Positions 11,146-30,500 of a stretch of DNA of 64,000 nt are shown here, in pieces. Source of the stretch: Torreya grandis. Lineage: Eukaryota; Streptophyta; Pinopsida; Cupressales; Taxaceae. The DNA is taken from assembly GCA_037957365.1 (NCBI GenBank), contig JARHVA010004231.1:788001-852000 (forward strand), written 5' to 3'. How positions within the stretch are numbered: position 1 is the stretch's first letter; every line of letters starts with the position of its first letter. A program made the position numbers and the translations under genes. The notes under the pieces were generated by a model. That model was not told the DNA's origin. It saw only the letters and a program-made list of their open reading frames with translations, and did not search any database.

Positions 11146-11515
11146 GATTTATAAAACATAACCTACGAGGTAAAAAGATATGAAATCATTTTTTTATAGA
11201 TAACTAAGGGTTGAGGGGTCCCTCACCCATAGAAAGACTAAACTAAAACAAAATTATTTTACCTTAGATGAAAACATATAAGGGAACCAAAGGGTCAATA
11301 CTATGCTAACCATCAGGGAGGGTAAAGAATCCCTAAGGTACACACAAGAGATCCTATCAAGGCCTCTCTTTATATATTTTAAGGTGAGAGTGAAGTAATA
11401 TAGTATGAGACTCTAAGGACAACATCAAATTTTTATTGTTATAAATAAGATTCCATTTGACCAAGGAATCAATACTACCATAATATTTAAAGGAAGATTT
11501 AGGTATACCAACTTG

Positions 11516-16825
<5,310 letters not shown>

Positions 16826-16835
<10 letters not shown>

Positions 16836-16860
16836 AGTTTTTGGCATGATCGGTGGGACT
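16826..16860 (+). other. Leader and possible primer site after LTR copy 1
   Basis: AAAATAGTTTTTGGCATGAT is followed by CGGTGGGACTC. Plant Ty3/gypsy elements often have TTTTGGCGC..GGGGA just inside the 5' LTR. The CATG here could be a decayed CGCG. The gypsy element at 36860-49836 has a comparable leader. Which tRNA would be the primer is not clear. Confidence 0.45.
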
Positions 16861-17019
16861 CTTAGTCCAAGAGGTTAAAATATTTTTTGTTTTTTCTTTT
16901 AATAATAAGCCTTTGGAGGCATCTTTATAAGCATCAATGGTGACTCTGAGATTAAATCATTTGGTCAATCATCCTAGGTATTCTTTTTGAATATTTTTGA
17001 TAATAATTCCTTGTGTTCT

Positions 17020-19400
17020 TACTTCCTAATAAAGTTCTATGGATGACTTTGGTGTTGATTTTTATTTTACACAAATTGGTGAGGTATATAGATCATATGG
17101 AATCCACTATTAGCCCTATCATGATCTTTACTAGCTCCAAAATGAAGTGTATCAGCCCATTCATGAAGTGTATCAGCCCTACAATCAACCTTCTCCATAT
17201 CTTACTCCTAATCAACTAGTCACTTCTCTAGTCAATCCATTTCCACTTTTAAGAAAAATATTTTAGGATATGATAAATATATTTTAGATATTGAAACTCT
17301 AAGGGGATATGGTCAATAAGTTTCTTGTCATATTATTCATAATGTGAGATATGCATTAGATCTGGTCAAAAGAGAATGGGCACCTACTGAGAGAGCCAAT
17401 TGGAAAAGGCTTACAAGTAAGATGTTAGATGTGAGTGGCCTAGTTTAATACTTAGAATATAAGCTAAAAATTCTTGATAAATAATCTCACCAAACTTGTC
17501 AGCCTTCATATCCACTTCCCTAAGATTACTATCAATCTTACATGATTCCCACTCATGAAGCCAATCAAACTTATCAAAGTCACCCTTTTCCCAATTAGTT
17601 GGAAGATAGAGTTGAAAAGAGAAACCTTATTTTTGAATTAAATCTTGATAGGAAGATTGAGTTGGATAATATGCATATGTAGTAGTCCATGTCATCAAAA
17701 AAATAATTGGAATATAATCCCTCATTTCCCTCTCTAATTACATTCCCACCTCAAAAAGTAACCTCAAGATATGAGATTCCAAGTTGGAGACAAGGTGGAG
17801 AATCCAAGCCTAAGAAGATTCCAAGTTTATTGAATACTTCATCCACTCCTCAAATTTCATCACCATATCAAGAATAAACTTCTAATCCTAAAATCATAAT
17901 CTATAATAATATGTTGTTTTCATGGAGAAAGAAAGAGGATAAAAACCTTAATAAGGAGTGTGGAGTTGAGAAATAACTTCATCCTATGCAAGCCCCTCCC
18001 ACCCTTCCTTAAGAGACCTCTTATCTTCCATGTTATCCCTATTGTGTTCCTCATCCTCATGATGATGCCTATTAACTCCAAGAGATAATTTTTCAAGAGA
18101 ACCTAGAAAATAAAATTGAAGAATTAGAGTTGAGGATGAAATCACTAAGTCAAGTTGTGATGGAAGGTTTAGACAAAAAAGAAGATCCTATGTCTAAACA
18201 CACCCCATCTACCCTTCCTCAAGATATTCATCAAGATAAAATAGATGTTAATGAATTAAGTATAAAATGGAAGGAATTAAACTTATATATTTGAGCCCAA
18301 GGTCTACCTCCCCTTCCTCAAGATCTTCTAAAAGAATCTCTTACATTTCACTCTCAATCTGATTTTGAGTTCTATGTTCTACCTCCACCTACTAGTTCAT
18401 CTTGTCCTCCCCATATCACTCCTTGCCTTGATGGACCTATGGTGTGGGTAACTAAATAATAGATATTGGTTGATAAAAATTTATAACTCTTGCTTGAAGA
18501 AATCCTAGCTCCTTGGTAGCCTCATTGGACTAAGTCACATGACTTCAAAGATGCCTAGTCTTGGAATCACAAAGATGGAAAAAGAAATGGAGGATCTTAC
18601 ATCCTTTGATAAACAAAGTCATTTTAAGGTAATTGAAATGAAACTTGAGATCCCTTAAGAGGTCTTAAATTTTGAAGAAGAGGTGGTCTCTTGTGTGGAA
18701 AATTATGAATAGGTTGATATGGTAGAATGTTTTCCTTTTGGAAAAGAGGAAGAAATAGTCATTGGTTCTTTCATCACTATGCAAGATGTCATGGAAGAAA
18801 AAAATATCCAAATTAGATTTTTTATGAATTGTTTGCAATCATTATATAAAGATATAATCCTCTTCAATTAGGCTATGATATAGTCATATATAGAGAAGGC
18901 AACCTTGGTACTCAAGTGAGTATGCAAAGAAAAAGTAACCTTTCAAATATATCCTTTCAAGAGGCATATAAAATTTCATGATGATATATTTGAATTTATA
19001 AAAAAATTATATCATCATATCAATAAGTTTGGAGAAAAACATCAGCTCTTAAAGAATAGAATAAGATCCTATTGGCCTCAATCTTCTAAAGAACAAGAAA
19101 CCAATCCTCTTGAAGCCATGCTTATAGAGAAGATACTAGTTGATCATGATATGAAGAGTGAGAAGAAGTATGAGATATGTGTACAAGTTTAAGAGGAATA
19201 TATATAAACTATATACCTATTTAAGGATGATATACTTTAGATTATATCAAGTGAAGTGCCAAGGAATAGGTCTGATCCATAAAGCATCCAATCCAGGGAA
19301 AAACATGCTTGGCACTATGATTCATCTCATGAAGAAAAAGATTCAAGCAAATTTAATTTTGATCTTGGAAATGAGGTATGATTAGTTTATACTTGTGCAT
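17020..19400 (+). pseudogene. Gag-like frame of the array, internal copy 1
   Basis: A broken reading frame starts near 17040 with MDDFGVDFYFTQIGEVYRSYG. It continues in pieces to about 19380, ending near SSHEEKDSSKFNFDLGNE. A coiled-coil-like stretch at about 18090-18290 reads NLENKIEELELRMKSL. A Pro-rich part follows (DFEFYVLPPPTSSSCPP), then acidic blocks (KEEEIVIGSFITM). Copy 2 preserves the same blocks in the same order, which supports past coding. No zinc knuckle, protease, RT or integrase is visible. I do not recognise the family; gag-like is inferred from position after the leader. Confidence 0.6.
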
Positions 19401-19631
19401 AATAGTTTGTTTTCTGATTCCCTTAAGTGCCTTGAGCACATGTGTGTCTTGTTAGTTTGTTTGCTTTATTTTGTATGTGTCCTTTGCTTTGTGTGGTTGA
19501 AGTAGTCAATTGGTCTTGTCTTGATAAAATATTCTTATCTATATCCTATTGTTGTGTCTCAAATGAATCCATAAGCCTAATGGACTAATAAGGCTATTGG
19601 TCTAGTTAGTATAACAGGCATATTACCCTTA
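19401..19631 (+). other. 3' untranslated part of internal copy 1
   Basis: Non-coding stretch between the gag-like frame and LTR copy 2. It has GT/TT-rich sequence (CTTGTTAGTTTGTTTGC near 19450) that is nearly identical at 27415-27440. No obvious polypurine tract precedes the LTR. Confidence 0.55.
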
Positions 19632-22600
19632 TGAGTCACCAATTTATTGACCAAATTTGACTTTACAGGTCAAATTGGGACCTCTATAGGTAAAAAGTTA
19701 ATTTTTTAGATATTATATGGGTATAATATCTTATAATAGGGTGTATTATAAGTTATTTAATGTTATCTTAGTCTTGGTCTTAGTCATATTAGTCAATTTG
19801 TCATTTTGAGTCATTTTTGGGGTCAAAATAAGGCATTTAATAAGTTATACAGCCTCCTAGGAAAGTGTGAATGTGTAATAATGGTTATTTCACATGAAAT
19901 TTGTCATATTATTCCTTAATAAATTGTTAATAACTGAAATTAGTAGGTGATTGAAAATAAAGAGTAGTTTTATTGGGAAAATAGAAAAGTTTGGAACTTG
20001 CACGATCTGTGGGGAAAGTTAAAACATGGGGGAATGTCATGGAATTTATATTAATCTTCGTCAAAATCATATTATTGTTTTAAATTCTTTAGAAGTGATA
20101 AAAAAGTCCCAAAATAGTTCTACTCCTTTCTTTCCCTTCTAGACATGTAGAAGTGATCAACAAGTTCATGCTTGGTACGATCAGTAGAAGAGGTTCTAGG
20201 TCAAATGATTTTGGGAGGTATTAATAAAATTATATATATCCATTTCCATAATAATATTTATAGTATTTGTTAAACTGATTAGAGAAACATCCTTTACAAG
20301 TTGACTATGTTTTTCTACTTGCCAATCTATGTACCCTATAGATTTTGCTCCATTTTGGACAAGTCCATATAAACCAATTGGTGATGTTGAATTCAGAGGA
20401 TGTTTTCTATATTATTATATTTTATCTATGTTTATTTTAATGTTTCATTGTGTTTTTATGAGCAAGTTATCTCATGTTGTAGGAAGGTGTCACCATGTGA
20501 GGATTCAATCAAAGATCCTTGTTTGTAGAATGTTTGGTTCTCAGAAGAGGTCTCATAGGAATGTGATGTGATATTTACCATGTATAAACTCCATATTTAT
20601 CATATTAATTTCATATTTAGTTTCATAACATCATTCTTATATCAAATTTTTAGTCTTGTTATGCTTACAGTCAACTATTTGCTTAAATTCACTTACAACC
20701 ATGTTTAATCACGTGTGTAAAACGTATCTAACATGTCTATGGAGGTGTTTTGGAAAGATAATGATGATTAAAATACTCTCAAATTAGTAACATAAAATAT
20801 TAACATTCACTTGGCATAAGAGAGGACTGTAATAGTAACTCAATCACACACATAACCATATGATAGAAATATGCACCTACAGGTGCCTACAAGAAGTGAA
20901 AACACCAAAAGTGAGGTGTATGGATTTATCCCAAGACCTAATATATCATGATGTTTCATGTAAATAATTTTTTTTAAATATCAATTGATTATGAAATTAG
21001 TCCCTTTGGTGCATGAATCATTTTAGGTTTGCTTCCTACATATAGCTTAAGTCCAGCTATAGGGGTCTCTCTTTGACGATGTCATGATCGAGGAAGAGAT
21101 TTGATAGTCAATCCAATTCTTTTTGAGTCATAGAGTGCATTATAAAACTATGAGAAGGAATATAATTGATCACAAATATCACACATCTTGTAGACTATTT
21201 AGGTTTTCACTCACTGCCTATGTATGAAATATGTACCTATAAGTGGTTCAATAGGGAATTGAGATTACTTGTATGAAGAAGGATAGAGTAAGTGATAGAA
21301 TTATTTGAAGCCCTAGTATGTTATATAAAACATAATAGACATATTTAAGGGTTATTTTAAAAAATTTAAGTTATAAACTACCTACAAGAATGAGATGATT
21401 GAGTTCATGGCTTTTTTCCCTAAAAATGCAAAATAGAGACCTAAGGCCATTTTGATAGTCATATGACAAGGTTGAATTTTTTTTATGCATCCTATTACAT
21501 TGTTTTTGAATTTACCATATATTAGAAGACATATACAAAGTTTTATGGGAAAATAGAAATGGATTTTGGTTATTTATAAGCCTAAAATTGCATATTTATA
21601 CACTAATTATACTCAGTGTCATCTACAGGTTTGAGCCCAAATAGACCTCTACCCCTTAGGTTGTAAATACAAATCATGTTTCATGATCAAATGGTTTGAA
21701 ATGGTCTAAGTCAAAATTCATGACATAGGGATCAGTTAAATCATAACATATTGTGTTTCAAGTCATATAGATACCTGTAGGTCTACCTAAATCTAAATTT
21801 ATTTACCTATAGTCAGGGGTCAAAATCCACATTACCCATGGCAAAGTCCTAAGCATTGGAGATATCAACTTGGGATACTAGTGAAGGATGCATTTATGAT
21901 TAAAAAATATCATCAATAAGAGTTAAATGGTGATGTTATAATAACTAACATGAAATTATAGTTGTCCCATTACACCAAATGCTAATGTACAACCAACTAT
22001 AAATGACTATATTATGTAGTGAATAAAGGGTGATGATTATGGGTGATTGCTATATTAAAAAATATGAATGGATATCTCCAAGTAATTTATATTTTAAATT
22101 TTAAATATTACACCATACCAATTTAAGTATCTCAAAGGAAAACATAAACACTTATAGGCAAGGAAATACTTGCAAGCAAGGTTAACTTACTAGTCAGGCT
22201 TGACTGAGTAATGAAAGGTTTAAAGGTGGAAAAATAGATTATGATGGTTTTATAGAATTTTTAACTTCCTTATTATGGTTTAAATAAACTTAATATACCC
22301 TCATAATGGATATAAATCAAAGGAGAGAACTCTATCAAGTAGCATAGAGTTCATATAACCAATCCTGCACATAATATTCTTTACACAATCTGCCTTGGAA
22401 ATTTAATGAATTTAAAGGTAAAATTGTGTCATAAGGGAATACATTTTTTTGGATAACATAATTAAAAATTTTAGAGGCCCCTAAAGTACTTATTTTTTCT
22501 ATTTAAATAGGGGACGTGCTCTCTATTTTGTCTTAGATATAAGACACTCCCCTTAGGCATAAAACCTGTTATTTTGGAGAAAATGGGTGAGAAAGGTATA

Positions 22601-24815
22601 ATAAAAGATATAGGAACATATAAATAATGTTTTTAATGTTAAAAAAAATCCATACCAAAATTATATACTAAGATTCTAATGTTGAATCCCGACAAGGTGG
22701 ACTAGACCCTCAAACTTGTAGGTAGGCCTATTAGGCAAGGTTCTAAGCCAAAGCCAAAGGGAGAGTAAGATTTGTTTATAACCTCAAATGAGAAATAAAT
22801 TGGATTGAAACATGTTCCTATGGAAAAATAATGTGTTTTTAAATCATCTATCTATCAAGGGAATCCATGCGAAACCATTTTGGACTTTATGATAGATTAG
22901 GCCTACTAAGCATGGTTAGACCTAGAACCCAAAGGAAAGGTCACTTTCACTTATAGCCTTGAATATGCATTATAATAGATTTATGAATTATTTTTGGATC
23001 ATAAAATATGTATAAATATATTTTTTTGTATACAAAACACAATAAGTCTATTTTTGAGCTCAAAACCAACTCAGGCCTGTAGGAAATAGAAGGACAAGCT
23101 CTACAAGGTAACTTCAAATGCTCACAGCTTTCATGAGGCTTTGAATTAAGGTTAAATGAGTTTATGGAGGTTGATGGAGGTCTTAAATTTTTCATTTTTT
23201 GAATGTACTTTTTTAATTCTAACATCTGACCTTCATGAACAAACCTTAAGAGCAAAATGCACTTAAGACCCTCCTAAACCCTTGGTTTAGATTTGATGTG
23301 GAAAATGAAGGAGATAATGCATAAAAATGGAATAGTTTTCTTATAAAATTAATTTAAGGTTGTATATGAATCTCTCAATATACTCCCCATTAGGATGAAA
23401 TATACAAAATTATATATAGGGTATAAAATAGGGTACTTTGGACTATTTTATGTGTTTTGTAGGTTCCAAGATGAGTCTAAAGATGAAACAAAATTTGGGA
23501 GAAGGATGATGAAATGGGATAACACCTCATTTAAATTTAATTCTTAATAAAAAAACCTAAGTATTCAAACAAATAGCTTCATCTCAGCCAGTGAAAATTG
23601 GCATAGTGACCAAGCTAGTGAGAAGGGTGGAAAACTTCAAGTAAGTTGATTCTAAGGTGTGCCTGATGCCTATAAGGAAATGAAGGGTATTTAAAAGTTT
23701 CATCCACTCCATTTTATTTATTTTAATGGGAAAATAAATCCAAATTTGAGGCCAAGTGTCAAAGGTGTGGGAAAGAAGAGTTTTTTATACTATAGATGGT
23801 GATAGCTCATTTTGAGAAGATTCTAAATGACTAGAATTATAACCAATGCATGGAGAAGCATGTATGAAAGACTTACCTATCATTAAAATCATAATACCTA
23901 TCCATATTTAGTTTTTATAAGTTAAAAAAGGTGTTGATGATGAAGGCATTTTTCTAAGATAACACAAGAAGTTTCATGTCACTTTTCATGAATTTCGTGC
24001 CTTGTATGGACGCTTGTGCCTTTTGACATTGCATGGTTCATTTCACATTAATTTCTCATGCACAAGTAACTCCTTTTATTATCTTTACATGTCTCTTATT
24101 TACATTTATACTTATCTCTTCTCCTCTTTTTCTCTCTCTAAATTTTTATAAGAACAACACATTTTGGCTTTTGTAAATTATGCTCCACCTGAGTATGGTG
24201 GGCCTTGCTCATTTGCATACCATTTGATCAATAAGACTATTAATTTTTACCTCTTCCATAATTTTTCATAGTGTGTTTACTTAGATGATTTATTTTTCTT
24301 AGTTATAACTCTTATTTATTTAGCATGTTTTTTCATTCTCTCACCTAATTTCATTTGGAAAGATTCTTTTAGCAGGGCATGTGAAGTGTTTTAATATGTG
24401 TCAAGGTTGAGTGAGTTAGTGTATTCACTAGTGTCATTCAATGCCTCTTTTCTAGTCCTCCTAAACTAAACTTTCATCTACAACTTCATAATGTAATATT
24501 GATGTGAAAATATGAATATTAGATAAGTGTATGTTTGGTTAGTTTCTTGGTTTTATGTGTAACATGCATCTGGTTGGTAGTCATCAATCAATTTTCTGTA
24601 TCACCTCCTTTAGGATAGTTTACTTTTATTTTTCTCTCTCTCTTTTCCCTCACAAAGTTTAGGTGTAGTAATCCAAATTGGTATATTAAGGGAGTTATCC
24701 CTATATAGAAATTCACCTCATCGTTAGGCTACCCAAAATCCTAGAATTATTTCAATTGTGCCACTTGGATGAGGAGAGCTGAGACATCTATTCAAAGGGT
24801 GAAAATCCAAGTGAA
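19632..24815 (+). repeat. LTR copy 2 of the array
   Basis: The middle LTR is shared by both internal units. It starts near TGAGTCACCAATTTATTGACC and aligns along its length with copies 1 and 3. It carries GCACCTACAGGTGCC (20873), ATACCTGTAGGTC (21770) and other recurrences of a short near-palindrome. Its CT microsatellite is short. No coding frame is credible. Confidence 0.88.
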
Positions 24816-24845
24816 AATAGTTTTTAGCATTCTTGATGGGACTCT
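24811..24845 (+). other. Leader and possible primer site after LTR copy 2
   Basis: GTGAAAATAGTTTTTAGCAT is followed by TCTTGATGGGACTC. It is the counterpart of 16830-16860 with extra point changes (TGGC to TAGC, GGTGGG to GATGGG). Confidence 0.42.
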
Positions 24846-24999
24846 TAGTCTAAGAGGTTGAAATATTTTTGGTTTTGTATTTCATTAATAAGCCTTTGGA
24901 GGCATCTTTCTAACCATCAATAAAAACTCTAATATTAAATCATTTGGTCAATTAGCCTAGGTATTCCATTTGAATATTGTTGATAATTATTCCTTGTGT

Positions 25000-27345
25000 T
25001 CTTGCTTCCTAATGAAGTTCCATGGCTGAATTTGGTGTTGAGTTTTATTTTACACAAGTTAGTGAGGTATATAGAGCCTATGGAATCCCCTATTAGCCTT
25101 GTCATGATATTTAATAGTTCTAATATGAAATGTATCAAACCATTCATGAAGTGTATCAACCCTATAATAAGCCTTATCCATATCTTGCTCCTAGTCAACC
25201 TAGTCACTTCTCCAGTCAGTTCATTTCCACTTTTAAGAAAACTCTTTTAGGATATGATAAATTCATGTTGGATCTTGATACTCTAAATGGATATGGTCAA
25301 TAGGTTCCTAGTCATCTTATTCATAAGGTGAGATATGTATTAAAGCTAGTCAAAAGAAAGTGGGAACGTATTAAGAGAGCCAATTGGAAAAGGCTTACAA
25401 GTAAGATGTTAGATGTGAGTGGCCTAGTTTCATCCTTAGAAAATAGGCTATAATTTCATGAGAATCAACCTAGCCAAACCTTAGACTTCATATCTACTTC
25501 CCCAAGATTACTATTAGTCCTACATGATTCCCACTCATGAACCCAATCAAGCTTATCAAAGTCACCATTTTCCCAATTAGTTGGAAGAGACAGTTGAAAA
25601 AAGAAACCTTATTTTTGAAGTAAATATTGATAGGTAAATTGAGTTGGCTAATTGCATATGTAACAGTCCATGTCATCAATAAAAATAAGTATAATCTAAT
25701 CCCTCATTTCCCTTTCCAATTACATTCCCACATCAAAAAGTAACCTCAAGATATGAGATTCCAAGTCAGAAACAAGGTGAAAAATCCAAGCCTAAGGAAA
25801 TTCCAAGTTTCTTGAATACTTCATCCACTCCTAAAATTACACCACCATCTCAAGAAGAGAATCCTAATCCTAACATCCTAATCTGGAATAAGATATTGGA
25901 TTCATGGGGAAAGAAAGAGGATATAAGCCTTGATAAGGAGTGTGAAGTTGAGAAAGAACTTGATCCTATGCAAGCCCCTCCCACCCTTCCTCAAGAGACC
26001 TCTTGTCTTACATGTTAACCCTCTTATGTTCCTTATCCTCATGATGATGAATATAAAATCAAAGAGATATTTTTTCCAAGAGAACCTAACTAAACAAATT
26101 GAAGAGTTAGAGTCAAGGATGAAATTGCTCAGTCATGGTGTGATGGAAGGTTTAGACCCAAAAGAAGATCATATGTCTAAACACACCCCATATACCCTTC
26201 CTCAAGAAAGTAATAAATATAAAATAGATTTTAATGAAGTCATTATAAAATTTAAGGAAGAAAATAAATATATTTTATCCTAAGGTCTACCTCCCATTCC
26301 TCAAGAGCTTCCAAAAGAATCCCCTACATTTCACTCTCAATCTGATTTTGAGTTCTATGCTCCACCTCCATCAACTAGTTCATATTCTCCTAATGGAAAT
26401 GTGTTGTGTATAACTAAATAGGATAAATTAGTTGATAAAAATTTATAAATCTTTCTTGAAGAAATTATAGTTCCTTGGCAACCTCATTGGACTAAGTCAC
26501 ATGACTTCAAGATATCTAATCTTGGAATCACAAAGAAGGAAAAAGAAATGGAAGATATTACAACCTTTGAGAACCAAAGTAATGTTGAGGTACTTGAAAT
26601 TAAAATTGAGATCACTTAATAGGTCATAAATGATTAAGAAGAGGTGGTGTCTTCTGTGGAAAATTTTGATTGGGTTGATATGGTAGAAAGTTTTCCTTTT
26701 ACCAAAGAGGAAGAAATAGTCATTGGTTCTTCCATCACTATGAAAGATGTCATGGTTGGACAAGAACAATATCCACATTAGATTTTGGATTACTTTTTTT
26801 CAATCATTAGAGAAAGATATAATCCTATTCAAGGAGGCTATGATCTAGTCAAAGATTGAGAAGGCAAACTTGGTACTCAAGTGAGTATGCAAAGAAAAAT
26901 CAACCTTTCAAATCTATCCTTTCAAGAGGCATATGCAATTTCATGATGATATGTTTGAATTAATAAAAATGGGATATCATCCTCTCAATCAATTGGGAGA
27001 AACACATCATCTTTTTAAGGATGGAACAAGATCTTATTGGCCTCAATATTCTAAAGAATAAGAAACCAATCCTCTTCAAAGCCATGCCTACCGAGAAGAT
27101 ACTAGTTGATCATGATATGAAGAGTGGGAATAAGTATGAGGTATGTGTACATGTTTAAGAGGAATATATCTAAATTTGAGACCTATTTAAGGATGATCTA
27201 CTTGAAAGTAGATTAAGTAAAGTGCTAAGGAATAGGTCTGATCTATATTTTATCCAATCCAAGGAGAAACATGCTTGGCACTATGATTCATCTCATGAAG
27301 AATAGATTAAATAAACATTCCTTTTGATATTTAAAATGAGGTATG
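25000..27345 (+). pseudogene. Gag-like frame of the array, internal copy 2
   Basis: The counterpart of 17020-19400. It opens near 25022 with MAEFGVEFYFTQVSEVYRAYG. A basic block follows (VRYVLKLVKRKWERIKRANW, then KRLTSKMLDVSG). The open piece 25930-26283 holds the coiled-coil-like NLTKQIEELESRMKLLSHG. Later blocks include VDMVESFPFTKEEEIVIGSS. Sharing these blocks with copy 1, despite different stops in each, shows both descend from one coding unit. There is no polymerase or integrase. Function is unknown; a particle-forming or RNA-binding role is a guess from position and the basic block. Confidence 0.6.
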
Positions 27346-27596
27346 ATTAGTTTCTAGTTGTGCATAATATTTTGTTTTCTGATTCCATTAAGTGCCTTGA
27401 GTACATGTGTGTCTTGTTAGTTTGTTTGCTTTATTTTGTATGTGTCCTTTGTTTTATATGGTTGAGATAGTCAATTGGTCTTGTCTTGATCAAATATTGT
27501 TGTCTAGATTGAATTTTTGTGTCTCAAATTAAATCCTAAGCCCAATGGACTAATAAGGCTAATGTTCTAGTTAGTATAGAAGGTATATTACCCCTA
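27346..27596 (+). other. 3' untranslated part of internal copy 2
   Basis: Counterpart of 19401-19631, ending CTAGTTAGTATAGAAGG before LTR copy 3. No coding content or clear purine tract. Confidence 0.52.
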
Positions 27597-30500
27597 TGAG
27601 TCACCAATGTATTGACCAAATTTGACCCTACAAATTAGGACCCTTATAGGTAAAAACTTGAATTTTTAGATGTTTAATGGGTATAATATATTGTAATGGG
27701 GTGTATTATAAGTTATTTTGTCATTTAGTATTATTTTAGTCTTGGTCTTAGTCATATTAGTCAATTTATCATTTTGAGTCATTTTGGGGTCAAAATAGGG
27801 CATTTAATAAGTTGTACATCCTCCTAGGAAATTTTGAATGTGTAATAAGGGTTATTTAACATGAAATGTATCTTATTATTCCTTAATCAACTATTCATAA
27901 CTTATAGTGGCACGTACTTTATAAGAAAGAGTAGTTTTACTGGGAAAAGAGAAGAGTTTGGAACTTATACAACCTATGGGGAAAGGTGAAACATGGGGGA
28001 AGGTCATAGAATATATATTAATCTTCCTCACAAAAATATTGGTGTTTTTAATTCTTTTTAATTGATAAAAATTTCCCAAACCCGTTCTACTCCTTTCTTT
28101 CCCTTACAGACATGTAGAAGTGATCAACAGGTTCATGCTTGGTATGGTCAGTGGAAGGGGTTCTAGGTCAAATTATTATAGGAGGTGTTATTAAAATAAG
28201 ATATATACATTTAAATAATAATATTTCAAATAATTTTTAACCATGCTTTATGAACCATTATTTATAATCTGACTATGTTTTTCTACTTGCCAATTTGTGC
28301 ACCCTATAGGTTTTGCTCCATTTTAGACAAGTCCATACGAAAAAGTTAGTAATGTTGACTCTAGAGGAATTTTTATCTCTTATTATATTATATACATATT
28401 TATTTTCATGTTTCATGGTATTTTTATGAGAAAGTTATCTCATGTTGTAGGAAGGTGTCACCATGTTAGGTTTCAGTCAATAATCCTTGTTTGTAGAGTG
28501 TTTGGTTCTCAAAAGAGGTCTCATACGAATGTGATGTGATTTTACCCATGTATAAATGCCATATTTATCATATTAATTTCATTTTTATTTTCATAAAATC
28601 ATTATTGGATCAAGTTTTCAGTCTTGCTATGCCCACAATCAACTATTTTCTCAAATTCACTTGCAACCATGTTGAGACACATGTGTAGAACATATTTAAC
28701 ATGTTCATGGAGGTGTTTTGGAAGTATAATTATGTTTAAAATACTATAAAATTGGGAACATAAAATAGTAAATTTCACTTGGAATAAGAGTGGATTATGC
28801 TAGTAACTCAGTCACACACACAACCGTATGACAAAAAATATGCACTTACAGGTGCCTACAGGAAGTGAAAACATCAAAAGTGAGATGTATGGATTTGTCC
28901 CAAGACCTAAGATATCATGATGTTTCATGTAGATAATTTTGTGAAAATATAAATTTATTATGAATCTAGTCCCTTTGGTGCATGAATCATTTTAGGTTCA
29001 CTTATTGTATATAGCCTAAGTCCACCTATAGGGGTCTCTCTTTGATGACATCATGATGGAAGAATAGATTTGATAGTTGATCCAAATATTTTGGAGTCCT
29101 ATAGTGCATTGGAAAATTATGAGAATGCCTAAAATTTATCATAAGGAGCACACATCTTACAAACTATATAGGTTTTCGCTTACTGGTTGTGTATGAAATA
29201 TGTACCTACAAGTGGTTCAATAAGGAATTGAGATTACTTGTATGAAGAAGGATGGAAGAAGTGATAGAATTACTTGAAGACATAGTATGTTATATACACC
29301 ATGATAAACATATTTGATGGTTAAGTTAGAAAATGTAAGCTAGAAACTACCTCTAAAGATGAGATGATTGAGTCTAGGGCTCTTTTCCCTGAAAATGCAA
29401 AATAGAGACATAAGACCATTTTGATAGAGTCATATTACAAGGTTGACAATTATTTTTATGCATCTTATTGTGTTTGTTTTAAATTTACGATATAGGATAA
29501 GAAATTTAAAAAAAATTAGGGGCAGATGAGAAATGGAGGCTAGTTATTGAGAAGCCTAAAATTGTATATTTATGCATTAATTTCAGTCAGTGTCATGTAT
29601 AGGTTTGAGCCCAAATAGACCTCTTCCCCTTAGGTTACAAATACAAATCATGTTTCAAGATTGAATTTTTTGAGATGGTATAAGATAGTATTAATGGTAT
29701 AAGGATAAATTATAGGATAACATATTTTTTTCCAAGTCCTATAGATACCTACAAGTTTGCCTAAATCCAAAGTTATTCAACTATAGCCAAGGGTCAAAAT
29801 CCACATCACCCATGGCAAATTCCTAAGCATTGGAGATATCAACTTTGGATAATGGTTAAGGTGAAATTTATGATGTAAAAATATCATAAATAATATTTAA
29901 ATTGTGATTTTATAATATCTAACATGTACCTATAGGTGTCCCATTATGTTAAATGCTAACCTACAACCAACTGTAGATGACTATCTCAGGCAGTGAACAA
30001 TGGGTGATGATTTTGAGTGATTGGTATATTCCCAATTATGAATAAACAAACATAATTAATTTATATATGATATTTTAAGGTTTAAATATGACCCCATACT
30101 AATTTAATTAGATCCAATAAAAACATAAAACACTTACAGGTAGGGAAACACATGCAAGCAGGGTTAGCTTACCAGCTAGGCCTGACTGAGTAAGGAAAGG
30201 TTTCAAGGTGAAAGAATAGATTATGAGAATTTTATATAATTTTTAACGTCCTTATTATTGTGAAAATAAACTTATTATACCATAATAATTAATATAAATC
30301 AAATGAGATAACTCTATCAAGTAACATATAGTTCATATAACCAACCCTACACACATTATTCTTTACGCAATCTGCCTTGGAAATTTAAGGAATTGAAAGG
30401 TCAAATGGTGTCATAAAGGGATAAAATTTGGTGGATAACATACTTAAAACTTGGATAGGCCCATAAAATCCTTGGTTCTTCTATGATAATATGGTATGGG

